14,515 nt of DNA, taken from assembly GCA_030530185.1 (NCBI GenBank), contig JAUMVL010000021.1, positions 1-14,515 of the forward strand. Direction: 5' to 3'. Under the pieces are notes generated by a model. It was not told the DNA's origin and searched no databases. It saw only the letters and a list, made by a program, of their open reading frames with translations. The stretch's first letter is position 1. Each line of letters starts with the position of its first letter. Below are positions 6,790 through 13,596 of this stretch, one piece after another. A program made the translations under genes and the position numbers. Source of the stretch: Clostridia bacterium (lineage in GTDB: Bacteria; Bacillota; Clostridia; Christensenellales; CAG-138).

Positions 6790-6822
6790 TTTGGACACAC
6801 TTTTGACGCAATTTGGACGAAT
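6790..6822 (+). promoter_or_regulatory. Three tandem 11-bp direct repeats, candidate response-regulator operator
   Basis: Three contiguous 11-mers, TTTGGACACAC, TTTTGACGCAA and TTTGGACGAAT, share TTTkGAC and lie one DNA turn apart, ending 5 nt before the TG of the extended -10. OmpR/PhoB-family regulators bind such 11-bp-phased direct repeats as head-to-tail dimers. The position over the poor -35 region suggests autoregulation by the regulator encoded just downstream, probably activation. Confidence 0.6.
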
Positions 6823-6827
6823 CTCTC

Positions 6828-6836
6828 TGATATACT
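6828..6836 (+). promoter_or_regulatory. Extended -10 promoter of the two-component operon
   Basis: TGaTATACT (TATACT at 6831-6836) matches the AI-2E gene's -10 exactly, but no good -35 lies 16-18 bp upstream; TTGACG at 6803-6808 is 22 bp away and belongs to the repeat array. A weak -35 under a repeat array fits an activator-dependent promoter. The predicted start is near 6843. Confidence 0.65.
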
Positions 6837-6868
6837 GTTGGTAATCAATGGAGTGGAGGGGGATACCC

Positions 6869-7543
6869 ATGATCAGAATCCTCATCGTAGATGATGAACA
6901 ACCGATTGCGAATCTGATTCGCATGAATCTGGTGCGGCAGGGTTATGCCTGCACCTGTGCTTACGATGGGCAGGAGGCGGCGGATCTGCTGGAAAAGAAT
7001 CCGTTCGATCTTGTTCTGCTCGATATTATGCTGCCCAAATACAACGGCTACGATCTGTTGGCATTCATTCGGCCGATGAACATTCCGGTCATTTTTCTGA
7101 CGGCAAAGAGCGACGTCGGCGACCGCGTGAAGGGATTGAAGCTCGGCGCGGAGGATTACATCGTCAAGCCCTTTGAGATCATCGAGCTGATCGCCCGGAT
7201 CGAGGTCGTGCTCCGCCGCTACAACAAGAGCACCACCTATCTTTCCATTCTCGATATCGTGATCGACTTCGAGGGCCGTTCCGTGATTCAGAATGGCAAC
7301 AAGATCGAATTGACCCGCAAGGAGTTCGATCTCCTTGTCGTACTCTGCCAGAATCCGAATACCGCGCTGTTTCGCGAGCAGCTGTTTGAACGCATTTGGG
7401 AAACGGACTATATGGGCGAAACGCGTACGCTCGACAGCCACATTCAGCGCCTGCGCCGCAAGCTCGGCTGGCAGAATTACATCAAGACCGTCCACAAGGT
7501 CGGCTATCGGCTTGAGGTGCCGCAGGAAGAATTAGAGAAATAA
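6869..7543 (+). CDS. OmpR/PhoB-family response regulator
   Basis: A 224-residue DNA-binding response regulator. The receiver domain (1-~115) has the acidic pair D8-D9, phospho-acceptor D52, T77 and K99 in the normal order (V-D-D-E, L-L-D-I-M-L-P, F-L-T-A-K, V-K-P-F). A winged-helix effector domain (~125-220) shows the L-T-R-K-E-F-D-L-L motif and the R-T-L-D-S-H-I-Q-R-L-R-R-K-L recognition helix, ending in G-Y-R-L. ATG 6869 is chosen because GGAGG (6855-6859) is 9 nt upstream and M-I-R-I-L-I-V-D-D-E is the standard N-terminus; an in-frame ATG at 6848 would add seven residues and lies almost at the predicted mRNA 5' end. It is the first gene of a three-gene operon with its cognate kinase 6 nt downstream. 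The signal and regulon are unknown, but autoregulation through the upstream repeats is likely. Confidence 0.95.
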   Translation: MIRILIVDDEQPIANLIRMNLVRQGYACTCAYDGQEAADLLEKNPFDLVLLDIMLPKYNGYDLLAFIRPMNIPVIFLTAKSDVGDRVKGLKLGAEDYIVKPFEIIELIARIEVVLRRYNKSTTYLSILDIVIDFEGRSVIQNGNKIELTRKEFDLLVVLCQNPNTALFREQLFERIWETDYMGETRTLDSHIQRLRRKLGWQNYIKTVHKVGYRLEVPQEELEK

Positions 7544-7549
7544 GCTTCG

Positions 7550-8995
7550 ATGAAATTTGCACTCAAAATCTGTCTCTGCACCGTTCTGATCGTTGCGCTG
7601 CTGTTCGGCATCGCCGGTCAGATTTTGGTTGCGCAGAGCTTTGACGCTGCACTCCGGTTCCGCGTCCGCATGGCGGAGGCGGAATTTTCGGCGTTGGGCT
7701 CGGCGATGGAGGCGGAGATCTACGGCATCCGGCTGTATTACAGCACGGTGTCGCAGGAGATGTATCAGGAGCTTCTGACGCGCGCGAGCCGCAGCCAGGA
7801 TACGCCGGCGCCGTGCGCGCTTTACACCACCGAACGGGAGCTGATCGCATCGTCGGGCGGGACGTTCGATGAAACGCTCGGCTTTTCGGAACTGCGGCAG
7901 CGGCGTTTTGCCTATATGCTCGAGCGCAGCGGCAAGTCGACGACGCTGTTCACGGCGGGCGGGATCGAGATCGGCGGCAACAACTACTTCCTTGCCGTGC
8001 GGTATTCCGCGGACGACCTGATGGCGCTTCGCAGAGAGCAGATTCGCTCGATCGTGCTGCTGCATACGATCACGGTTGCGGTGTGCACCGCGGTCATGCT
8101 GCTCGTGGCATTCTTTGTGTCCAAGCCCCTCGTGCGGCTGAAACGCTTTACCGGCATTATCGGCGGCGGCAACTATTCGCGCAGGGCCAAGGTCACTACG
8201 CTCGACGAGATCGGAGACTTAACCGTCGCGTTCAACGAAATGACCGGCGCGATTGAGCAGAAGGTCGTTGCGCTCGAGGACAACGCCAAACAGCAAAAGG
8301 ACTTTGTCGCAAGCTTTTCACACGAATTGAAAACGCCGATGACCTCGATCATCGGGTATGCGGACATGCTCCGCAGCCAGGAGCTCGACGAGGAGGACGC
8401 CTTCATGGCGGCCAACTTCATATACAGCGAGGGCAAGCGGCTCGAAGCACTGTCGCTGAAGCTGATGGATCTCGTCGTGCTCGATAAGGACGATTTCAAG
8501 CTGATGCGCGGCTACTCCCGCAAAGCGCTCGGCCACGTCATAGCGGTCGTGACGCCGATGCTGGAGCATGCGGAGCTGACGTTCCTTTACGACATCGAAC
8601 AGCAGATCATTCTGTATGAACGGGATCTTCTTTTAACGCTGGTCACGAACATTTTGGACAATGCGCGAAAGGCCTCCAGCCCGGGCAAACGGATCTGGCT
8701 TGCCGGCCGCAAGGTGAACGGCAGATACCGCATCACGGTACGCGATGAGGGCATCGGTATTCCGAAGGAGGAGCTGTCCCGCATCACCGAGGCGTTCTAC
8801 ATGGTCGATAAATCGCGTTCGCGCGCACAGCACGGCGCGGGACTCGGTCTTGCGATCGCGAACCGCATCGCGGGACTGCACGGGAGCAGCCTGCACTTTG
8901 AAAGCGAGCAGGGCAAGGGAACCACGGTCTGGTTCGACGTTCCGCTGTCCGGCGCGAAGGAAAGGGGGAACGACGATGAAGCGGCTGATGAATAA
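7550..8995 (+). CDS. Sensor histidine kinase with HAMP domain
   Basis: A 481-residue membrane histidine kinase, the partner of the regulator encoded just upstream. Transmembrane segments at about 5-28 and 166-190 flank an extracytoplasmic sensor region of ~135 residues that I do not recognise. A HAMP linker (~191-245) leads to the dimerisation domain with phospho-acceptor H258 in F-S-H-E-L-K-T-P. The catalytic ATPase domain has the N box N367-I-L-D-N371, G1 box D399-E-G-I-G-I-P and G2 box G429-A-G-L-G-L-A-I. It should autophosphorylate on H258 and pass phosphate to D52 of the regulator. Its ribosome site is weak (AGAG 12 nt before the ATG), so translational coupling to the regulator is likely. 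Its 3' end overlaps the next gene by 20 nt. Confidence 0.95.
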   Translation: MKFALKICLCTVLIVALLFGIAGQILVAQSFDAALRFRVRMAEAEFSALGSAMEAEIYGIRLYYSTVSQEMYQELLTRASRSQDTPAPCALYTTERELIASSGGTFDETLGFSELRQRRFAYMLERSGKSTTLFTAGGIEIGGNNYFLAVRYSADDLMALRREQIRSIVLLHTITVAVCTAVMLLVAFFVSKPLVRLKRFTGIIGGGNYSRRAKVTTLDEIGDLTVAFNEMTGAIEQKVVALEDNAKQQKDFVASFSHELKTPMTSIIGYADMLRSQELDEEDAFMAANFIYSEGKRLEALSLKLMDLVVLDKDDFKLMRGYSRKALGHVIAVVTPMLEHAELTFLYDIEQQIILYERDLLLTLVTNILDNARKASSPGKRIWLAGRKVNGRYRITVRDEGIGIPKEELSRITEAFYMVDKSRSRAQHGAGLGLAIANRIAGLHGSSLHFESEQGKGTTVWFDVPLSGAKERGNDDEAADE

Positions 8996-9827
8996 GCTTG
9001 CGGGATCTTTCAAGCTTCTTTGGACGCGGCTCAGAAAAATCGTCCGCATCCTCTATAAGCGCGCCCGGGCCCGGATCGATACCGATCGCAGCAGCCGCTC
9101 GCGGTTTGCATATTTGGGCCTGTCATTCGGAACGGTTGTCGTGGCGTTTTTGCTCGTCTTGCTGAATATGGGCGTGTTCTCGATCGCGGAACGCACGCTC
9201 TATGACAAGGAGCGGTATGAGAACGTGGAGATCCTGAGCGCGGAAGGCATTGCCGATCCTTTATCGCGCGCGATGCGCGTGGAGATCTACCGCACCTGCA
9301 CCGTGGAGGGCGAAAAGCGCGCCACGCTGCCCGACGAGCGGAGCCGTGACGACGCGATTGAACAGGTGTATGCACTGTGGGAGCAGACGCTTCGCCTTTA
9401 TGCCGACGAAAAAGGAACGCTCAAAACGGGCGAGAGCGTGGATCGCGTCTTGCGCGGCAGCAAATACACGGCGCATCTCAGCGATTTCTACAACGAGGAG
9501 ACCGGCGCCAAGATCGCGATCTGGGGCGCACAGGCGTATTACAACGCCTCCGGCGGACGGGTCTATTGCCTGTCGGCCGAGCTCGATTCGCGGACAACGG
9601 ACGTGTATTCGATCACGGTTTCCCTGTATGAAAATATCACGGAAAATCCGAGCCTCGACGACTTCACACCGATGCTGACTGCGTTGAAGGAATCCACCTC
9701 GATCGCGAATACCGCAATCGTCACACAAACCGGCAGCGGCACCGAAACGGTGCTGACGCTGTCCGACGGCAGCAAGCTGTATCGCACAACGCAGACCGGG
9801 CTGCAGACGTACCTGACATTGGGATAA
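8976..9827 (+). CDS. Unknown single-pass membrane protein, third gene of the two-component operon
   Basis: A 283-residue protein I do not recognise. Start ATG 8976 has a strong purine-rich ribosome site (AAAGGGGG, 8961-8968) and overlaps the kinase gene by 20 nt, so it is surely cotranslated with it; the longer open frame upstream is a shadow of the kinase. Residues 1-43 are strongly basic (K/R-rich, cytoplasmic), ~44-68 form one membrane helix, and the remaining ~215 residues should lie outside the membrane. The outer part is acidic and soluble, with a D-x-Y-S-I-T-V-S-L-Y strand pattern near 210-220, a poor match to any domain I know. By position it could be an accessory or sensor protein that tunes the kinase, as YycH/YycI-like proteins do elsewhere, but no sequence similarity to those is claimed. 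It could also be the operon's target gene. Its only visible cysteines are two, one near 95-110 and one near 195. Confidence 0.85.
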   Translation: MKRLMNKLAGSFKLLWTRLRKIVRILYKRARARIDTDRSSRSRFAYLGLSFGTVVVAFLLVLLNMGVFSIAERTLYDKERYENVEILSAEGIADPLSRAMRVEIYRTCTVEGEKRATLPDERSRDDAIEQVYALWEQTLRLYADEKGTLKTGESVDRVLRGSKYTAHLSDFYNEETGAKIAIWGAQAYYNASGGRVYCLSAELDSRTTDVYSITVSLYENITENPSLDDFTPMLTALKESTSIANTAIVTQTGSGTETVLTLSDGSKLYRTTQTGLQTYLTLG

Positions 9828-9838
9828 ATGCAGGCAGA

Positions 9839-9883
9839 CCCGGGCAGAGCGCTTCGAAAATGACAAATCGAAAAACGCCCGGG
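9839..9883 (+). repeat. Inverted repeat after the two-component operon
   Basis: CCCGGGC (9839-9845) and GCCCGGG (9877-9883) form a perfect 7-bp stem around a 31-nt loop in which TTCG and CGAA can pair. It starts 12 nt after the last stop codon of the operon, but no T run follows, so it is not a standard terminator; it may protect the mRNA 3' end or act together with the fold-back element downstream. Confidence 0.4.
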
Positions 9884-9920
9884 ATCATGCGGCACGGACA
9901 AAGCGAACGCAAAAGATATC

Positions 9921-10092
9921 AAAAAGGGCTGTTAAAAAAGTCTTGTGTGTCATCCTGAGGAGCGAAGCGACGAAGGATCTCAGAACGAAAAAGTCTTGTC
10001 AACAGGCACTTTTTCAAACAACGATTCGGAGATTCTTTACATTTCGCTTCGCGCCGGATTCAGAATCACAGGCTTTTTTAACAGCCCCTTTT
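9921..10092. mobile_element. MITE-like fold-back element, 172 bp, non-coding
   Basis: Terminal inverted repeats of 20 bp match at 19 positions (9921-9940 against 10073-10092; core GGGCTGTTAAAAAAG). The arms continue as an imperfect palindrome: the left inner arm has TCATCCTGAGGAGCGAAGCG and the right has its degraded counterpart (GCGAAGCGAAATG on the other strand), with a central AAAAAGT...ACTTTTT hairpin at about 9988-10014. I recall the CCTGAGgAGCGAAGCGaCGAAGGATCT motif as a dispersed repeat in many bacterial genomes, including gut Clostridia, but cannot confirm that here. There is no transposase and I see no clear target duplication. It may also act as a transcription terminator for the operon on its left. 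Confidence 0.7.
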
Positions 10093-10115
10093 CTTCTTGA
10101 AAACAGGATAGGACT

Positions 10116-10274
10116 TCAGAAGCGGTATCGCTCGGGCGCGGAGCCGTCGGACGGGACGAAGAACGGCTGGTCCTCGGTCGTGCGGTTGTTGCGGTTCGGC
10201 GGGAAGTCCTTGCCTCTGCGGCGTTCGGTTTCGCTCGGTCGGTCAGGCTTCTTTTCGGGTTTGGGATCGTACAT
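10116..10274 (-). CDS. Small hypothetical protein, 52 residues, charged and proline-rich
   Basis: A short open frame on the minus strand, ATG 10274 to TGA 10116, with a strong CGGAGG ribosome site 7 nt upstream of the ATG; this start signal is the main reason to call it. The product has nine prolines and eight arginines in 52 residues, no cysteine and no hydrophobic segment, so it is predicted to be disordered and cytoplasmic. It begins M-Y-D-P-K-P-E-K-K-P and ends E-R-Y-R-F. I do not recognise it. It is divergent from glnS and stands alone between the fold-back element and the glnS promoter. I found no convincing -10/-35 pair for it, only a TTGACG at 10322-10327 without a well-placed -10. 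A chance frame is possible. Confidence 0.6.
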   Translation of the reverse strand: MYDPKPEKKPDRPSETERRRGKDFPPNRNNRTTEDQPFFVPSDGSAPERYRF

Positions 10275-10352
10275 GAGATTGCCTCCGTTGGTTTACTATT
10301 TCGGATGGAAATGATTCCGTCCGTCAAAATCAGTTTGTGTAAAATGTCGGTG

Positions 10353-10368
10353 CATATTCCGGAAAATG
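10353..10368. promoter_or_regulatory. Near-perfect 16-bp palindrome upstream of the glnS promoter
   Basis: CATATTCCGGAAAATG pairs at seven of eight mirrored positions and ends 13 nt before the -35 box. It also lies inside a 22-bp-spaced direct repeat, AAAATGTyGG (10341-10350 and 10363-10372). A regulator site is possible but unproven. Confidence 0.3.
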
Positions 10369-10381
10369 TTGGAATCGCATC

Positions 10382-10410
10382 TTGTACAAAAAAACGCCAT
10401 GCGTTATAAT
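10382..10410 (+). promoter_or_regulatory. Promoter of the glnS-gltX-ychF operon
   Basis: TTGTAC (10382-10387) and a perfect TATAAT (10405-10410) are spaced by 17 bp; an A7 run begins the spacer. The start is predicted near 10417, leaving a leader of about 45 nt, too short for a T-box riboswitch. Confidence 0.75.
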
Positions 10411-10461
10411 ATAAAAGTTAAATTGGGAGTTTGGGCAGTATGCCCGCGGAAAGGAAACCGA

Positions 10462-12102
10462 ATGGAAGAGAGAAGCAAGAATTTCATCGAAGAAGCGATT
10501 GAGGAGGATCTGAGGACCAAGGAGCCGCGCGTGAAAACGCGTTTTCCGCCGGAACCGAACGGATATTTGCACATCGGTCACGCAAAGGCGCTGACCGTCG
10601 ATTTCGGTATGGCGGAGCAGTACGGCGGCACCTGCAACCTGCGCTTCGACGACACGAATCCGACCAAGGAGGACGTGGAGTATGTCGAGGCAATCAAAGA
10701 GGATATCCGCTGGCTCGGCTTCGAATGGGATCAGCTTCTGTTCGGCTCGTCCTATTTCGACAAGTGCTATGAGCTCGCGGTCAAGCTGATCAAAAAGGGC
10801 ATGGCGTACGTCGACGACCTTTCCAAGGACGAAATGCGCGAATACCGCGGCACGCTGACCGAGCCGGGCAAGAACAGCCCGTACCGCGACCGCAGCGTCG
10901 AGGAGAACCTCGACCTGTTCGAGCGCATGAAAAACGGCGAATTCCCAGACGGCGCCAAGACGCTGCGTGCCAAGATCGATATGGCGTCCCCGAATATCAA
11001 CATGCGCGACCCCGCCATGTACCGCATCAAGCACGTTTCTCACCATCAGACCGGGGACAAATGGTGCATCTATCCGATGTACGACTTTGCGCACCCGATT
11101 CAGGACGCGATCGAGGGCGTGACGCACTCGCTGTGCTCGCTCGAATACGAAGCACACCGGCCGCTGTATGACTGGGTGGTCAATGCGTGTGAGTTTGAAC
11201 ATAAGCCGCGCCAGATCGAGTTTGCGCGTCTGAACCTGACCAATACGATCATGTCGAAGCGGTATTTAAGACGGCTCGTCGAGGAGCATTTCGTCTCCGG
11301 CTGGGACGATCCGAGAATGCCGACGCTGTGCGCGATGCGCCGCAGAGGCTACCCGGCCGCCGCGATCCGCGACTTTTTGGCCCGCATCGGCGTCGCCAAG
11401 GCGGATTCGATCGTGGACTTTGCAATGCTCGAGCATTGCGTGCGCGACAATCTGAACGCGACCGCGCCGCGCTACATGGCGGTCATCGAGCCGCTGAAGC
11501 TTGTCATCGACAACTGGGAAGACGGCAAGGTCGAGCCGGTCACGCTCGAGAACATGCCGAACGATGAAACGTTCGGGACGCGCACGCTTTTCTTCGGCAA
11601 GGAGCTGTATATCGAAAAGAGCGATTTCATGGCCGAGCCGGTCAAAAAGTTCTTCCGCCTCAAGCCCGACGGCGAAGTGCGCTTAAAGGGCGCGTACATC
11701 GTGAAGTGCGTTTCGTGGGAGACGGACGAGAACGGTGAGGTCACCTGCGTGCACTGCACCTACGATCCCGAAACGAAGAGCGGCGAATGCGAGCGCAAGG
11801 TCAAGGGCACGCTGCATTGGCTGAACGCCGCAGATGCGGTCAAGGCCGAATTCCGGCATTACGACGTGCTGATGCGCGACGCCGCCGAGGGGGAAGAGGT
11901 CGAGGACTTCACCGAGCTTCTGAACCCGAACTCGCTGGAGATCAAAGAAGGCTTTGTGGAACCCGGGCTTGCCGACGCAAAGCCGGGCGACAAATTCCAG
12001 TTCATTCGCATGGGCTATTACTGCGCCGATCCGGACGGAACGAAGGAGCATCCGGTGTTCAACCGCGTTGTGGGCCTCAAGGATTCGTTCAAGATCGGAT
12101 AA
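10462..12102 (+). CDS. glnS: Glutaminyl-tRNA synthetase
   Basis: A 546-residue class I aminoacyl-tRNA synthetase, close in length to E. coli GlnRS (about 554), that charges tRNA-Gln with glutamine. It carries F-P-P-E-P-N-G-Y-L-H-I-G-H (HIGH at 37-40) and M-S-K-R (264-267, the KMSKS equivalent). F-D-D-T-N-P and the D-F-A-H-P-I-Q-D-A-I-E-G-V-T-H-S stretch are typical of GlnRS rather than GluRS, as is the C-terminal beta-barrel region. The start has AAGGA 6 nt upstream; the frame is open to 10366, but that extension covers the promoter and leader. It is the first gene of an operon with gltX 39 nt downstream. Many Clostridia make Gln-tRNA with GatCAB instead, so a true GlnRS is informative about this lineage. 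No truncation is seen. Confidence 0.97.
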   Translation: MEERSKNFIEEAIEEDLRTKEPRVKTRFPPEPNGYLHIGHAKALTVDFGMAEQYGGTCNLRFDDTNPTKEDVEYVEAIKEDIRWLGFEWDQLLFGSSYFDKCYELAVKLIKKGMAYVDDLSKDEMREYRGTLTEPGKNSPYRDRSVEENLDLFERMKNGEFPDGAKTLRAKIDMASPNINMRDPAMYRIKHVSHHQTGDKWCIYPMYDFAHPIQDAIEGVTHSLCSLEYEAHRPLYDWVVNACEFEHKPRQIEFARLNLTNTIMSKRYLRRLVEEHFVSGWDDPRMPTLCAMRRRGYPAAAIRDFLARIGVAKADSIVDFAMLEHCVRDNLNATAPRYMAVIEPLKLVIDNWEDGKVEPVTLENMPNDETFGTRTLFFGKELYIEKSDFMAEPVKKFFRLKPDGEVRLKGAYIVKCVSWETDENGEVTCVHCTYDPETKSGECERKVKGTLHWLNAADAVKAEFRHYDVLMRDAAEGEEVEDFTELLNPNSLEIKEGFVEPGLADAKPGDKFQFIRMGYYCADPDGTKEHPVFNRVVGLKDSFKIG

Positions 12103-12141
12103 GTTTACAAAGAAACAGCGAATACAAGACAAGGAGATACC

Positions 12142-13584
12142 ATGGTCAGAACCAGATTTGCCCCGAGCCCGACGGGATATATGCATTTGGGCAACCTTCG
12201 GAGCGCACTGTATACGTTTTTGTATGCCCGCGCGAACAACGGAAAATTCATCCTCCGCATCGAGGATACCGACCGCGGCCGCTACGTGGAGGGCGCGGTG
12301 GACGTGATCTACCGCACGTTGAAGAGCATCGGCATGAACTGGGACGAGGGTCCCGACATCGGCGGCGACTTCGGCCCGTATGTGCAGAGCGAGCGCAAGG
12401 ATCTGTATTTGCCGTACGCCAAGGAATTGATCAAGAAGAAAAAGGCGTACTACTGCTTCTGCACCGAGGAGGAACTGACCGAGCGGCGCGATGCGGCGGC
12501 GGCGCGCGGCGAAACATTCAAGTATGACAAGCACTGTTTGCATCTTTCGGACGAAGAGGTGCAAAGGCGGCTCGATGCGGGCATGCCGTATGTGATCCGG
12601 CAAAACGTGCCGGAGCATGGCGAAGCGTCGTTTGACGATGCGATTTACGGACACATCGCGGTCGATTGCTCGGACCTCGACGATATGATTCTGATCAAGG
12701 CCGACGGCATGCCGACTTACAACTTCGCGAATGTCATCGACGACCATACGATGGGCATCACGCACGTCATGCGCGGCAACGAGTACCTGTCGAGCACGCC
12801 GAAGTACAACCTTCTGTACGACGCGTTCGGCTGGGAAAAACCGACTTACATCCACATGACCCCGATCATGCGCGATGCCACGCACAAGCTCAGCAAGCGC
12901 GACGGCGACGCGTACTTTGAGGATTATCTCGGCAAGGGCTATCTCAAGGAGGCGATCGTCAACTATGTGGCGCTGCTTGGCTGGAACCCCGGCGACGAGC
13001 GCGAGTTCTTTACGATGGACGAGCTGATCCAGGCGTTTTCGATCGAGGGCATGAGCAAGTCCCCGGCGATCTTCGACGTCAACAAGCTGACCTGGATGAA
13101 CGCGGAGTATATCAGAAGGCTCAGCCCCGAGCAGTTCACCGAATATGCGCTGCCGTACTATGAAAAGGCGGGTATTTCCACGGCGCACACCGATGTGCTC
13201 GCCCGGATTTTGCAGCCGAGAACCGAGATCTTTTCCCAGATCCCCGATATGGTCGATTTCCTGGCGGCTTTGCCGGACTATGACGTGGAACTGTTTACCA
13301 ACAAAAAGTCCAAGACCAACCCCGAGGTTGCGAAAAACGTACTCGATATGGCGATCGAAGCGCTGGAAAAGCTCCCGGCATGGGAGGAGCAGGCGATCCA
13401 TGATACGCTCTTGGGCCTTGCCGAACAAAACGGCATGAAGAACGGCACGATGCTCTGGCCGGTGCGCATTGCGCTTGCGGGCAAGCAGGTCACCCCGGGC
13501 GGCGCGATTGAGATCGCGGTTCTGCTCGGACGGGACGAATCGTTGCGGCGGCTGAACCTCGGACGGGAAAAGCTCAACGCATAA
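12142..13584 (+). CDS. gltX: Glutamyl-tRNA synthetase
   Basis: A 480-residue class I synthetase that attaches glutamate to tRNA-Glu. It shows R-F-A-P-S-P-T-G-Y-M-H-L-G-N (HLGN at 15-18 in place of HIGH, a known variant) and H-K-L-S-K-R-D-G (KLSKR at 249-253). A zinc-type motif, C105-F-C107 with Y128-D-K-H-C132, is also present. The anticodon-binding helical domain fills the C-terminal third. The ribosome site AAGGAG lies 5 nt before the ATG. It is cotranscribed with glnS; ychF follows after 12 nt. Because a GlnRS is encoded next to it, this enzyme may be a discriminating GluRS, but the sequence alone does not settle that. Confidence 0.97.
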   Translation: MVRTRFAPSPTGYMHLGNLRSALYTFLYARANNGKFILRIEDTDRGRYVEGAVDVIYRTLKSIGMNWDEGPDIGGDFGPYVQSERKDLYLPYAKELIKKKKAYYCFCTEEELTERRDAAAARGETFKYDKHCLHLSDEEVQRRLDAGMPYVIRQNVPEHGEASFDDAIYGHIAVDCSDLDDMILIKADGMPTYNFANVIDDHTMGITHVMRGNEYLSSTPKYNLLYDAFGWEKPTYIHMTPIMRDATHKLSKRDGDAYFEDYLGKGYLKEAIVNYVALLGWNPGDEREFFTMDELIQAFSIEGMSKSPAIFDVNKLTWMNAEYIRRLSPEQFTEYALPYYEKAGISTAHTDVLARILQPRTEIFSQIPDMVDFLAALPDYDVELFTNKKSKTNPEVAKNVLDMAIEALEKLPAWEEQAIHDTLLGLAEQNGMKNGTMLWPVRIALAGKQVTPGGAIEIAVLLGRDESLRRLNLGREKLNA

Positions 13585-13596
13585 GGGGAGAGAATT

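Noticed and set aside
9943..10314. A 123-codon plus-strand frame beginning M-C-V-I-L-R-S-E-A-T-K-D-L
   Set aside because: It is a translation of the fold-back repeat, a common false call; it has no ribosome site.
10411..10461. T-box riboswitch in front of glnS
   Set aside because: The predicted leader is only about 45 nt and lacks the T-box sequence and an antiterminator.
10330..11202. A 290-codon minus-strand frame over the glnS start
   Set aside because: It is a shadow of glnS; no ribosome site and no domain pattern.
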